From positions 1-19,347 of the forward strand of contig DDXR01000018.1 of NCBI GenBank assembly GCA_002347565.1: DNA of 19,347 nt. Reading direction: 5' to 3'. Under the pieces are notes generated by a model that did not search any database, was not told the DNA's origin, and saw only the letters and a program-made list of their open reading frames with translations. This stretch comes from a bacterium UBP2_UBA2255 (lineage in GTDB: Bacteria > Edwardsbacteria > AC1 > EtOH8). The translations under genes and the position numbers were made by a program. Below, in pieces: positions 1 through 7,276 of the stretch (position 1 is its first letter; the number at the start of each line of letters is the position of its first letter).

Positions 1-1191
1 ACCGCCCTGCTGATCAAGGACAACCTGCGGCCGGTGCTGGAACGCGAGAACCTGACGCCGGCCCGCGACGCCATCCACGACGTGTTCATGGAGCACGTGA
101 TGGCCCACGCCCCCGGCTACAAGAAGCTGATGGCCATGGCCCGCGAGGTGCCGATCATGCCGACGCCGGGGGCGGTGGGGCTGATGATCCAGTCGCTGGC
201 CCGCGCCGACAAGATCGCGGCCATCGGCGTCGACATCGGCGGCGCCACCACCGACGTGTTCTCGGTGTTCTTCGACAAGGGCACCGGCCTGGACGTGTTC
301 AACCGCACGGTGTCGGCCAACCTGGGGATGAGCTACTCCATCTCCAACGTGCTGGCCGAGGCCGGGCTGGACAACATCATGCGCTGGGTGCCGTTCCGGA
401 TGGACGAGGCCGACCTGCGCAACCGCATCCGCAACAAGATGATCCGGCCGACCACCATCCCCCAGTCGCTGGACGAACTGCAGATCGAGCAGGCCATCTC
501 GCGCGAGGCCCTGCGGCTGGCGTTCAAGCAGCACAAGGAGATGGCGGTCGGCCTCAAGGGCGTGCAGCAGGAGCGCACCATCTCCGACGCCTTCGAGCAG
601 AGCGCGTCGGGCGAGACCCTGATCAACATGATGGAGCTGGGCATCCTGATCGGTTCGGGCGGCGTACTGTCGCACGCCCCGCGCCGCGCCCAGTCGGCGC
701 TGATGATGATCGACGCCTTCCAGCCCGAGGGCGTCACCACCATGGCGGTGGACTCGATCTTCATGGCGCCGCACCTGGGGGTGCTCTCGACCGTGCACGC
801 GGCGGCGGCCAACGAGGTGTTCGTCAAGGACTGCCTGGTGCGCCTGGGATCGGCCGTCTGCCCGTCCGGACTGGGGAAGCCGGGCCAGCCGTGCGTCACC
901 GTCAGGTTCACCCGGGCCGACGGCACGGCGGTCGAGGAGACGGTGGCGGCCGGCCAGATGAAGCTGGTCCCGCTGGGGGACGAGAAGGTCACCGCCGCGA
1001 TCGTTCCGGCCCGCGGCTTCGACGCCGGCGCCGGCAAGGGCAAGGAGCTGCAGGCCACGCTGGAGGGCGGCACGGTCGGCGTGATCATCGACGGCCGGGG
1101 CCGGCCGCTGGCCCTGCCCGAGGACGACCAGGAGCGGGTGAGGAAGCTGACGGAGTGGAACCAGGCGCTGAACATCTATCCAACGAAGTAA
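1..1191 (+). CDS. glmL: MutL/GlmL-family ASKHA ATPase (5'-truncated by window)
   Basis: The reading frame is open from base 1, so the N-terminus lies outside the window; about 396 codons remain. The family is the glutamate mutase L (MutL/GlmL) group, ASKHA-fold ATPases encoded beside B12-dependent mutases and thought to help maintain or reactivate them. The signature is clear: a phosphate-binding segment GVDIGGATTDVFSVF (from base 223), preceded by a PTPGAV motif (160-177), then the NRTVSANLGMSYS stretch and a second glycine-rich segment LIGSGGVLSHAPRRAQ (about 646-693). The downstream genes are not the mutase subunits GlmS or GlmE; instead a barrel-sandwich protein and membrane proteins follow. 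Its job may therefore differ from mutase maintenance. Family assignment is firm; the cellular role is inferred and open, and the gene symbol denotes family membership only. Confidence 0.88.
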   Translation, partial: TALLIKDNLRPVLERENLTPARDAIHDVFMEHVMAHAPGYKKLMAMAREVPIMPTPGAVGLMIQSLARADKIAAIGVDIGGATTDVFSVFFDKGTGLDVFNRTVSANLGMSYSISNVLAEAGLDNIMRWVPFRMDEADLRNRIRNKMIRPTTIPQSLDELQIEQAISREALRLAFKQHKEMAVGLKGVQQERTISDAFEQSASGETLINMMELGILIGSGGVLSHAPRRAQSALMMIDAFQPEGVTTMAVDSIFMAPHLGVLSTVHAAAANEVFVKDCLVRLGSAVCPSGLGKPGQPCVTVRFTRADGTAVEETVAAGQMKLVPLGDEKVTAAIVPARGFDAGAGKGKELQATLEGGTVGVIIDGRGRPLALPEDDQERVRKLTEWNQALNIYPTK

Positions 1192-1211
1192 GGACACGGC
1201 GCGCCGTGTCC
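1192..1211. repeat. Perfect 20-bp palindrome directly after the glmL-like stop codon
   Basis: The sequence GGACACGGCGCGCCGTGTCC is identical to its reverse complement and begins at the base after the TAA. In RNA it would form an 8-bp stem with a CGCG loop. No T-run follows, so it is not a standard intrinsic terminator. It could be a transcript-stabilising hairpin or a dimeric protein binding site. Confidence 0.8.
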
Positions 1212-1238
1212 TTCCACGGAGACATCAGATAATCGTAA

Positions 1239-1258
1239 GGGCGCATGGCCATGCGCCC
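1239..1258. repeat. Second perfect 20-bp palindrome upstream of the barrel-sandwich gene
   Basis: GGGCGCATGGCCATGCGCCC equals its own reverse complement. It lies 27 bases after the first palindrome and 21 bases before the next ATG, just upstream of that gene's Shine-Dalgarno-like GAGGA (1266-1270). As RNA it gives an 8-bp stem with a GGCC loop and again lacks a T-run. It could limit or set translation of the next gene, or be an operator. Confidence 0.8.
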
Positions 1259-1279
1259 CAACAGTGAGGATCACAGACT

Positions 1280-2401
1280 ATGGCACACGCATATACCCCC
1301 GGCCTGAAGGTCACCGAGAAGTCGGTCATCCGCAAGGACCGCCGCCTGCCGCTGAAGGGGCAGGTGATGGTCAAGCAGGGCGACACGGTCACGGCCGACC
1401 AGGTGGTGGCCAAGACCGAGCTGCCGGGCAACGTCCAGACCGTCAACGTGGCCGGCCTGCTGGGCCTGCTGCCGGAGGACGTGCCGTCGCACATGCTGAA
1501 GAAGGTCGGCGAGCCGGTGGCCAAGGACGAGGCCATCGCGATCAGCAAGGGCTTCTTCGGCCTGTTCAAGTCCACCTGCAAGGCGCCGGTGTCCGGCACC
1601 ATCGAGTCCATTTCGCAGATCACCGGGCAGGTGATCCTGCGCGAGCCGCCGCTGCCGGTGCAGGTGCGGGCCTACATCGACGGCGCCATCGTCCAGGTCA
1701 ACGAGGGCGAGGGCGTGGTGGTCGAGGCCTTCGGCACGTTCGTCCAGGGCATCTTCGGCATCGGCGGCGAGGTGTCCGGCGAGATCAAGGTGGTGGCCGC
1801 CGATCCCGGCCAGGAGCTGACCCCCGAGCTGCTGACGCCAGAGTGCCGGGACAGGGTGGTGGTGGGCGGCAGCCTGATCCGCATCGCCGGGCTGAAGCGG
1901 GCGGCCGAGGTCGGCGCCAAGGCGGTGGTGGTGGGCGGCATCAACGACGCCGACCTCAAGGCGTTCCTGGGCTACGACATCGGCGTGGCCATCACCGGCA
2001 CCGAGCAGAAGGGCGTGACCCTGGTGGTCACCGAGGGATTCGGGCAGATGGCCATGGCCAAGAAGACCTTCGACCTGCTCAAGTCCAAGCAGGGCCTCAA
2101 GGCCTCGGTCAACGGCGCCACCCAGATCCGGGCCGGCGTGATGCGGCCGGAGGTGATCATCCCGCTGGCCGGCGGCGGCACGGCCGAGGAGGCCCACAAG
2201 CAGGACGGCGGCATGGAGGTGGGGATGGCCATCCGGGTGATCCGCCACCCCTACTTCGGACGGATCGGCACGGTGGCGGGACTGCCCCACGAGCTGCAGC
2301 AGCTGGAGTCCGAGACCCACGCCCGGATCCTGGAGGTGGCGTTCGAGGACGGCACCAAGGCGGTGGTGCCGCGAGCCAACGTGGAGCTGATCGAGGACTG
2401 A
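1280..2401 (+). CDS. RnfC/biotinyl-like barrel-sandwich protein with C-terminal KOW-like segment
   Basis: A 373-residue soluble protein with no signal peptide or membrane span. Residues about 9-135 read as a barrel-sandwich hybrid domain of the kind found in RnfC N-termini and biotinyl/lipoyl carriers: LKGQVMVKQGDTVTADQVVA, then CKAPVSGTIESIS and a second hammerhead-like half. The biotin or lipoyl lysine motif (MKM-like) is absent, so it is probably not a carrier. Residues about 190-310 alternate strands and helices (VVVGGSLIRIAGLKRA, AKAVVVGGINDADL, GVTLVVTEGF) and look Rossmann-like. Residues about 320-370 (RVIRHPYFGRIGTVAGL then ARILEVAFEDG) resemble a KOW element. The start is supported by GAGGA nine bases upstream. 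Position between a MutL-like ATPase and a DUF6754-type membrane protein suggests it is the cytoplasmic partner of that set. Domain calls are by eye and the function is unknown. Confidence 0.8.
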   Translation: MAHAYTPGLKVTEKSVIRKDRRLPLKGQVMVKQGDTVTADQVVAKTELPGNVQTVNVAGLLGLLPEDVPSHMLKKVGEPVAKDEAIAISKGFFGLFKSTCKAPVSGTIESISQITGQVILREPPLPVQVRAYIDGAIVQVNEGEGVVVEAFGTFVQGIFGIGGEVSGEIKVVAADPGQELTPELLTPECRDRVVVGGSLIRIAGLKRAAEVGAKAVVVGGINDADLKAFLGYDIGVAITGTEQKGVTLVVTEGFGQMAMAKKTFDLLKSKQGLKASVNGATQIRAGVMRPEVIIPLAGGGTAEEAHKQDGGMEVGMAIRVIRHPYFGRIGTVAGLPHELQQLESETHARILEVAFEDGTKAVVPRANVELIED

Positions 2402-2410
2402 TCCCTGGTC

Positions 2411-2471
2411 CGTGAACGATGAAATGTGAATCGTGAACGGCACCGCGATCCACAATTCCCGATTCCTCATG
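2411..2471. repeat. Imperfect palindromic intergenic repeat (GAATCGTGAA type)
   Basis: The gap before the DUF6754-type gene carries GTGAACGAT and ATCGTGAAC direct or near-direct copies (2412-2438). An inverted partner follows: GAATCG at 2428-2433 matches CGATTC at 2460-2465, and the similarity extends to ATG...AATCG..AA when the right arm is reversed. The right arm runs into the ATG at 2469. Such palindromic elements between genes are common in environmental bacteria. It argues against the more upstream GTG (2433) as the true start. Confidence 0.45.
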
Positions 2472-3704
2472 TTCAACCCTCGCAACATTGCCCGCTGGCT
2501 GGCTGTCTTGGCCGCATGTGCGAATCTTTCGCAGGCGGCCAAGGTGATCCCGCCGCCTCCGGCCGAACCTGCGGTTCCGGCGCCGGTGTCACGGTTCACC
2601 GCGGCCGACGTGCCCAACGACGGCGGCGGCGCGGTCCGGCTGTCGTGGGCGCCGTCGCCCTTCGACAGCGCAGCGCTGCGGTTCGCCGCGCCGGACGACC
2701 CGGCCCGGGCGGTCAAGGCGTACCGCCTCTTCCGCTCGATGGGACGATCCGGGGAATACTCGCAGCTGATCGAGGTCGGCCCCGGCACGACCGAATTTCC
2801 CGACGAGGGCCTGGCCAACGGCACGGCCTACCATTACAGGATCCAGGCGGTGGGGGCCGCCGGCGGTTTGTCGCCGGTCCTCGAAGCGTCCGCCGTTCCC
2901 CGCGCCTCCTGGTTCAACGGCGAACGGACCAACATGGTGGCGGCCCTGGTGCTGGTGGCGGGGATCCTGCTGCTGTTCATCGTCCGGGCCAGGTCGGGCG
3001 TCGCCATGTCGATCCGCAAGATCGCCGGACTGGCGGCGGTGGACGAGGCCATCGGCCGGGCCACCGAGATGGGCCGGCCGATCCTGTACCTGCCGTCGGG
3101 CGGGTTGTCCGCCGTTTCCGACATCCAGACCCTGGCCTCCCTGGTGATCCTGGGCCGGGTGGCCGCCAAGACGGCCGAGTACGAGACCAAGCTGCTGGTG
3201 CCCTGCTCCGATCCGCTGGTGATGGCCCTGGCCCGGGAGATCGTCAAGGCGTCCTGCATGGAGGCCGCCCGGCCCGACGCCTTCCGGCCCGAGAACATCC
3301 GCTACCTGACCAACGAGCAGTTCGCCTTCACCGCCGGCGTCGACGGGATGATGCTGCGGGAACGGCCGGCGGCCAACTTCTTCATCGGCACGTTCTACGC
3401 CGAGGCGCTGATCCTGGCCGAAACCGGCTACGCCACCGGGGCCATCCAGATCGCGGGCACGGCCATGATCACCCAGCTGCCGTTCTTCGTCGCGGCCTGC
3501 GACTACACCCTGATCGGCGAGGAGATCTACGCCGCCAGCGCCTACCTCTCCAAGGAGCCGGTGCTGCTGGGGTCGATCAAGGGCCAGGACTGGGCCAAGG
3601 CCGCGGCGATCGCCGTGATCGTGGCGGGCATCGCGCTGGAGACGCTGGCCCTGCGGTTCCCGCAGCTGCACGCGTTCGCCGCCCAGTGGCTGCTGCCGAA
3701 ATGA
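2469..3704 (+). CDS. Secreted/membrane fibronectin III-DUF6754-type protein
   Basis: About 411 residues if read from the ATG at 2469, which gives a clean signal peptide (MFNPRNIARWLAVLAACANL, cleavage near SQAA). A GTG at 2433 would add 12 residues encoded by a palindromic repeat and is less likely. Residues about 35-145 form a fibronectin III-like domain (VRLSWAPSP, YRLFRSMGRSGEYS, ANGTAYHYRIQAV). A membrane span follows at about 155-175 (MVAALVLVAGILLLFIV). The conserved domain (about 180-390) has the signatures IAGLAAVDEAIGRATEMGRP, FAFTAGVDGMMLRE, AANFFIGTFYAEA and YTLIGEEIYAASAYLS, and ends with a last hydrophobic helix. I recognise this as the DUF6754 family from memory. The family's function is unknown to me. 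The neighbours are membrane proteins and a MutL-like ATPase, so a role in an envelope-spanning complex is plausible but inferred. Confidence 0.83.
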   Translation: MFNPRNIARWLAVLAACANLSQAAKVIPPPPAEPAVPAPVSRFTAADVPNDGGGAVRLSWAPSPFDSAALRFAAPDDPARAVKAYRLFRSMGRSGEYSQLIEVGPGTTEFPDEGLANGTAYHYRIQAVGAAGGLSPVLEASAVPRASWFNGERTNMVAALVLVAGILLLFIVRARSGVAMSIRKIAGLAAVDEAIGRATEMGRPILYLPSGGLSAVSDIQTLASLVILGRVAAKTAEYETKLLVPCSDPLVMALAREIVKASCMEAARPDAFRPENIRYLTNEQFAFTAGVDGMMLRERPAANFFIGTFYAEALILAETGYATGAIQIAGTAMITQLPFFVAACDYTLIGEEIYAASAYLSKEPVLLGSIKGQDWAKAAAIAVIVAGIALETLALRFPQLHAFAAQWLLPK

Positions 3705-3751
3705 GGGCCGCGGCGAGCGGCGCGCCCCCCCAGACCCCATGCGGCTGAGCA

Positions 3752-4417
3752 ATGATGAAGAAGACAGTTCCGCTGATCATCACCTTCCTGGCCGGGCTGT
3801 ACATGATCGTCGCCTACTTCGTGCCGCATCCGGCGGTCGCCAACAGCGCCCAGCAGATGCAGGGCTGGGAGATCATCATCGTGGCCTTCACGCTGGTGCT
3901 GGGCATCGGCAACCTGGTGCAGGTCCACTACGGCAAGGTGCGCGGCCGGCGCCCCGGCTGGTTCCACAGCGCCGCGCTGCTGGCCTGCCTGGCCGTCATG
4001 GCCGCCATCGGAACGGTCTGGGGCGTGGCGGAGGGGACAGTCTACTACTGGCTGTACGACAACGTGATGGCGCCGCTTTCGGCCGCGATGTTCTCGCTGC
4101 TGGCGTTCTTCATCGCCTCGGCCGCCTACCGGGCCTTCCGGGCCCGCAACAAGGAGGCCACCCTGCTGCTGCTGGCCGCGGTGGTGATCATGATCGGCCG
4201 GGTGCCGCTGGGGCCGTGGCTGTGGGCCAAGTTGCCGTGGGTCGGCGGCCACTGGCCGCACGCGCTCGACCAGCTGACCCAGTGGGTGATGGACGTCCCC
4301 AACACCGCCGGCCAGCGCGGCATCAAGATCGGCGCGGCCCTGGGGGCGGTGTCGATGGCGCTGCGGATGCTGCTGGGCATCGAGCGCTCGTACCTGACCA
4401 CCGGCGGCGGGTCGTGA
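3752..4417 (+). CDS. Multi-spanning membrane protein of unknown function
   Basis: A 221-residue integral membrane protein starting with ATGATG at 3752/3755; either ATG could be used and no strong Shine-Dalgarno is present. Five clear hydrophobic helices (VPLIITFLAGLYMIVAYFV, EIIIVAFTLVLGIGNLVQV, AALLACLAVMAAIGTVWGV, APLSAAMFSLLAFFIASAA, ATLLLLAAVVIMIGRVPLG) and a probable sixth near IGAALGAVSMALRMLLGI are visible. No catalytic motif was recognised. It lies 47 bases after the DUF6754-type gene on the same strand and is followed by another anchored protein, so it is probably part of the same complex. It is not a transporter family I can name. Confidence 0.82.
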   Translation: MMKKTVPLIITFLAGLYMIVAYFVPHPAVANSAQQMQGWEIIIVAFTLVLGIGNLVQVHYGKVRGRRPGWFHSAALLACLAVMAAIGTVWGVAEGTVYYWLYDNVMAPLSAAMFSLLAFFIASAAYRAFRARNKEATLLLLAAVVIMIGRVPLGPWLWAKLPWVGGHWPHALDQLTQWVMDVPNTAGQRGIKIGAALGAVSMALRMLLGIERSYLTTGGGS

Positions 4418-4448
4418 CGGCGCGCAAGATGCGCAGAGCGGATTTTTC

Positions 4449-4517
4449 AACCACGGAAACACGGGATTCCGGAGTGATGAAGAATTATTATCCGTGCCTT
4501 TCGTGCTTCCGCGATTC
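4449..4517. repeat. Palindromic intergenic repeat, ACCACGGAA family (copy 1)
   Basis: The left arm begins ACCACGGAAACACGG (from 4450). The right arm, TCCGTGCCTTTCGTGCTTCC (4491-4510), is its imperfect inverted partner. An AT-rich centre (AATTATTA) lies between them. The same left-arm core ACCACGGAA recurs at 13576, again with an inverted partner. This resembles the CACGAAG-type repeat common between genes in many environmental genomes. The next gene's frame is open through it, so an upstream GTG at 4494 would wrongly include repeat sequence in the protein. Confidence 0.6.
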
Positions 4518-4544
4518 AGAGGTCGATATTCAGCCGGCGGTCCG

Positions 4545-5387
4545 ATGAAGGGCTTCTTCGTCGGGATGATGCGGATCGACCGCCGCTGGATCTTCCTGGC
4601 CATGGCGCTGGTGGTGGCGGGGTCGCTGCTGTCGGACATCGCCTTCCCCCGGCTGGAGATCTCGCCCGATGTCCGCCGGGCCTACGACCTGATCGACGGC
4701 CTGCCGTCCGGGTCGACGGTGCTGTTCTCCTGGGACTACGATCCCGGGTCCCAGCCCGAGCTGTACCCGCTGTCGGCCGCCATGCTGCGGCACGCCCTGC
4801 GCCGGGACCTGCGGATCGTGATGATGGGGCACTGGGTCACCGGCGTGCCGCTGATCGAGAAGCAGATCGCCGAGGTCGTGCGCCGCGAGTTCCCGGACAA
4901 GCGGTACGGCTCCGACTACGTCAACCTGGGCTACAAGAGCGGCCAGAACGTGCTGGTGATCACCATGGCCAAGTCGATCCGGGACGCGTTCCCCGCCGAC
5001 TACTACCAGACGCCGCTCGATTCCCTGCCGCTGATGGCGCGTTGCCGCACTCTGCGCGACGCTCGGGCGGTGGTGTCGTTCTCGGCCGGGGATCCCGGGC
5101 TGATCATGTGGATCCAGTTCGCCTGGCAGCGTTTTCACATCCCGGTGACCGGGGGCTGCACCGCGGTCAGCGCGCCCGAGTTCTCGGCCTACCTGCAGTC
5201 CGGCCAGCTGCACGGCCTGATGGGCGGGATGCGCGGCGCGGCCGAGTACGAGACCCTGGTCGGCGTCCGCGGCAGCGCGTCGGTGGGGATGACGGCCCAG
5301 AGCCTGGCCCACGCCCTGATCGTGGTGTTCATCCTGATCGGCAACGTGGCCTACTTCGCCGCGGGCCGCGGGAAGGAGGAGCGCTGA
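4545..5387 (+). CDS. Protein with extracytoplasmic domain between two membrane anchors
   Basis: About 280 residues from the ATG at 4545; the frame opens further upstream only through a palindromic repeat, so this start is preferred. An N-terminal anchor (WIFLAMALVVAGSLLSDIAF) and a C-terminal one (LIVVFILIGNVAYFAAG) bracket a domain of about 200 residues. That domain has alternating strands and helices (GSTVLFSWDYDPGSQPELYP, RIVMMGHWVTGVPLIEKQI, NVLVITMAKSIRDAFP, ARAVVSFSAGDPG). The layout is consistent with a Rossmann-like periplasmic domain, or a cytoplasmic one if the topology is inverted. No active-site motif was recognised. One base separates its stop from the next ATG, and an AGGAGGA near its 3' end serves the next gene, so the two are translated together. 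Function unknown. Confidence 0.8.
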   Translation: MKGFFVGMMRIDRRWIFLAMALVVAGSLLSDIAFPRLEISPDVRRAYDLIDGLPSGSTVLFSWDYDPGSQPELYPLSAAMLRHALRRDLRIVMMGHWVTGVPLIEKQIAEVVRREFPDKRYGSDYVNLGYKSGQNVLVITMAKSIRDAFPADYYQTPLDSLPLMARCRTLRDARAVVSFSAGDPGLIMWIQFAWQRFHIPVTGGCTAVSAPEFSAYLQSGQLHGLMGGMRGAAEYETLVGVRGSASVGMTAQSLAHALIVVFILIGNVAYFAAGRGKEER

Positions 5388-5388
5388 C

Positions 5389-5994
5389 ATGGCCGTGTTC
5401 GGCATCTGGCTGGGCGCCCTGCTGACGCTGTGCATCTACAGTTTCCTGTACCGCGACAACCCGCTGTACAAGTTCGCCGAGCACGTCTATGTCGGCATCT
5501 CGGCGGGGTACTTCGTGGCGGCCGAGGTCCACAATGTGCTGCTGCCGAACCTGATCGCGCCGCTGCGGTCCGACTTCGGGCACAGGTTCTACCTGCTGGT
5601 GCCCGGATTGCTGGGCGTGATGGTGTTCTTCGCCTTCTCCCGCAGGCTGAACTGGCTGCTGCGCTACCCGCTGTCGTTCGTGGTGGGCATGGGCGCCGGC
5701 CTGACCGTGACCGCGATGCTGTCCGCCGACGTGATGGCCCAGGTCCAGGCCACGGCCCTGCCGCTGAACTCGGTTAACAACGTGCTGCTGGCCGGCGGCG
5801 TGCTGGCGACCCTGGTCTACTTCTTCTTCTCGGCCGAGCACAAGGGCGCGGTGGGGGGCGTAGCCGCGGCCGGCGTCTGGTACCTGATGATCGCCTTCGG
5901 CGCCGCCTTCGGCTACACCGTGATGGCGAGGATCTCCCTGCTGATCGGCCGGATGCAGTTCCTGCTGGGCGACTGGCTGCACCTGCTTCGATAG
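5389..5994 (+). CDS. Multi-spanning membrane protein of unknown function
   Basis: A 201-residue integral membrane protein. The start at 5389 has a strong Shine-Dalgarno (AGGAGGA at 5374-5380) inside the end of the preceding gene, one base before which that gene stops. Hydrophobic helices include FGIWLGALLTLCIYSFLY, FYLLVPGLLGVMVFFAF, LSFVVGMGAGLTVTAML, NVLLAGGVLATLVYFFF and GVWYLMIAFGAAFGYTVM, giving about six spans in total. A conserved-looking YKFAEHVYVGISAGYF segment follows the first helix. No named family is recognised. Tight spacing places it in the same transcription unit as the preceding anchored protein, and it closes the membrane cluster that began with the DUF6754-type gene. Confidence 0.82.
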   Translation: MAVFGIWLGALLTLCIYSFLYRDNPLYKFAEHVYVGISAGYFVAAEVHNVLLPNLIAPLRSDFGHRFYLLVPGLLGVMVFFAFSRRLNWLLRYPLSFVVGMGAGLTVTAMLSADVMAQVQATALPLNSVNNVLLAGGVLATLVYFFFSAEHKGAVGGVAAAGVWYLMIAFGAAFGYTVMARISLLIGRMQFLLGDWLHLLR

Positions 5995-6027
5995 CCCGGC
6001 CCCGGGGCAGGTTGCGACGTTTGACGG

Positions 6028-6102
6028 GTTTGAATGTTTGAAAAGAGTTCGGGGAAATTCGCCAGCCGCGCAAACGACAGTACGGTTATGAACAATTCAA
6101 AC
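6028..6102. repeat. Inverted repeat, GTTTGAA type, in a 119-base gap
   Basis: GTTTGAATGTTTG (6028-6040) and GAACAATTCAAAC (6090-6102) are inverted partners: eight outer bases match exactly and 10 of 13 overall. Further GTTTG and CAAAC words (6019, 6071, 6109) lie around them. The gap is AT-richer than the genes. It looks like a third type of palindromic intergenic element rather than a terminator, as no T-run follows. Confidence 0.5.
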
Positions 6103-6113
6103 AGGGCAGTTTG

Positions 6114-6503
6114 ATGTCCACCCAGACCGTCAGCTTTGAGTACGACAAGGCGCGCAACATCCTGTTCGCCGTCGACGACTACGAGATGGCCACCGAGCGC
6201 GACGTCGACCAGTTCCTGGCGCTGTACGAGCGGCAGTTCCAGGAGATCGGGACCAGGCCCTACCTGGTGGCGGGGATCGACGGCCTGCTGGTGGGCGCCA
6301 AGGTCGACGCCTACTACGGCCGGCGGGCCAAGGAGGTGATGGAGCGGAACATCCTGGGGTTCGCCCGCCACGGCTCCAGCGCGGTTGCGCGGATGTCGCT
6401 GCGGACCGCCGCGCTCAAGGCGGGGCTCGAGATCAACATCTTCAACAGCCGCGAGCAGGCCGTCGCGGCCGTGGAGAAGATGATGAGGCAGCAGGCCGGA
6501 TGA
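6114..6503 (+). CDS. Small STAS/SpoIIAA-like protein
   Basis: A 129-residue soluble protein; ATG at 6114 is preferred over a TTG one codon earlier. Its pattern fits a STAS/SpoIIAA-like fold: VSFEYDKARNILFAVDDYEM, then RPYLVAGIDGLLVGAKVDAYY, then a long helix, the AVARMSLRTAALKAGLEINIF segment and a closing helix with EQAVAAVEKMM. Such domains usually act as regulators or partners of other proteins. There is no visible kinase or phosphatase partner. Its stop codon overlaps the start of the LipM-like gene in an ATGA, so the two products are made in proportion. The fold call is by eye and moderately secure; the role is unknown. Confidence 0.7.
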   Translation: MSTQTVSFEYDKARNILFAVDDYEMATERDVDQFLALYERQFQEIGTRPYLVAGIDGLLVGAKVDAYYGRRAKEVMERNILGFARHGSSAVARMSLRTAALKAGLEINIFNSREQAVAAVEKMMRQQAG

Positions 6504-7276
6504 GGGACGTCCGCCTGATCGTCGACCGCCCCCACCGCGATGGCTGGTACAACATGGCCTTCGACGAGCTGCTGGCGCGGGCGGTGGGGAACGGCGCGGA
6601 GCAGCCCGTGGTGCGGTTCTACGGCTGGGCGCCGCCGGCGGTCTCGCTGGGCCACAACCAGGATGACGCCGATATCGACCGCGCGGCCTGCGCGGCGGCC
6701 GGCATCGACGTGGTGCGGCGGCCCACCGGCGGCCGGGCGGTGTTCCACAAGGACGAACTGACCTACAGTGTGGCCGCCCCGGCCGACGACCCCCTGCTGG
6801 GCGGCGCGGTGCTGGCAACCTACCGCACTATCGCCGCGGCCCTGCTGGCCGGACTGGCAAACCTGGGGGTCGGCGCCGACATGGTGCGGTCCGAGGCCGG
6901 GCCGGCCGGGCCGAACCGCGCCGCCTCCTGTTTCGCCGCCGCGGGCCGCTACGAGATCACCGCCGGCGGGCGCAAGATCGTGGGCAGCGCCCAGCGCCGG
7001 ATCGGAAACGCGCTGCTGCAGCAGGGGTCGGTGCTGCTGGCCCAGCCGCAGGACGCGCCGTTCGCCGGCCTGCGGGACGACGGCCGCTCGGCCACCGTCG
7101 CCCAGGCGCTGGGCCGGCCGGTGGGCTTCGACGAGGCCGTCGCGGCCATGACCGCAGGGTTCCGCGCCGCCTGGGGCGTCGAGCTGGATCCGGTTCCGGC
7201 CAGCGGCGGCGAACGGGCCGCGGCGGAGCGGCTGGCTGCGGCGCAGCGGGCCGCGGCGCGGCGAGAAAACTGTTGA
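6500..7276 (+). CDS. lipM: Octanoyltransferase LipM (lipoate-protein ligase A family)
   Basis: A 258-residue cytoplasmic enzyme of the BPL/LplA/LipB fold. The lipoate motif RRPTGGRAVFHKDELTYS (residues 73-90) is intact. Cys144 (AASCFAAAGRYEIT) and Lys159 in GRKIVGSAQRR sit where LipM octanoyltransferases carry the catalytic cysteine and conserved lysine. LplA ligases lack that cysteine, so LipM is favoured: it moves octanoyl from acyl carrier protein to lipoyl domains such as GcvH. The tail of about 40 residues is Ala/Arg-rich and ends in Cys. The start overlaps the previous stop (ATGA). Its own stop lies inside the -35 box of the promoter for the next gene. No lipoylated enzyme is encoded in the window. 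Family confidence is high; LipM versus LplA is supported by one residue. Confidence 0.87.
   Translation: MRDVRLIVDRPHRDGWYNMAFDELLARAVGNGAEQPVVRFYGWAPPAVSLGHNQDDADIDRAACAAAGIDVVRRPTGGRAVFHKDELTYSVAAPADDPLLGGAVLATYRTIAAALLAGLANLGVGADMVRSEAGPAGPNRAASCFAAAGRYEITAGGRKIVGSAQRRIGNALLQQGSVLLAQPQDAPFAGLRDDGRSATVAQALGRPVGFDEAVAAMTAGFRAAWGVELDPVPASGGERAAAERLAAAQRAAARRENC

Noticed and set aside
1..1191. Reading the first gene as proof of a glutamate fermentation (mutase) operon
   Set aside because: No mutase subunit follows, and MutL-like ATPases occur in several contexts, so only the family is claimed.
2433..2468. Upstream GTG start for the DUF6754-type gene
   Set aside because: It would place repeat-derived residues before an otherwise clean signal peptide starting at the ATG at 2469.
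4494..4544. Upstream GTG start for the doubly anchored protein
   Set aside because: The added residues are encoded by the right arm of a palindromic repeat; the ATG at 4545 is more plausible.
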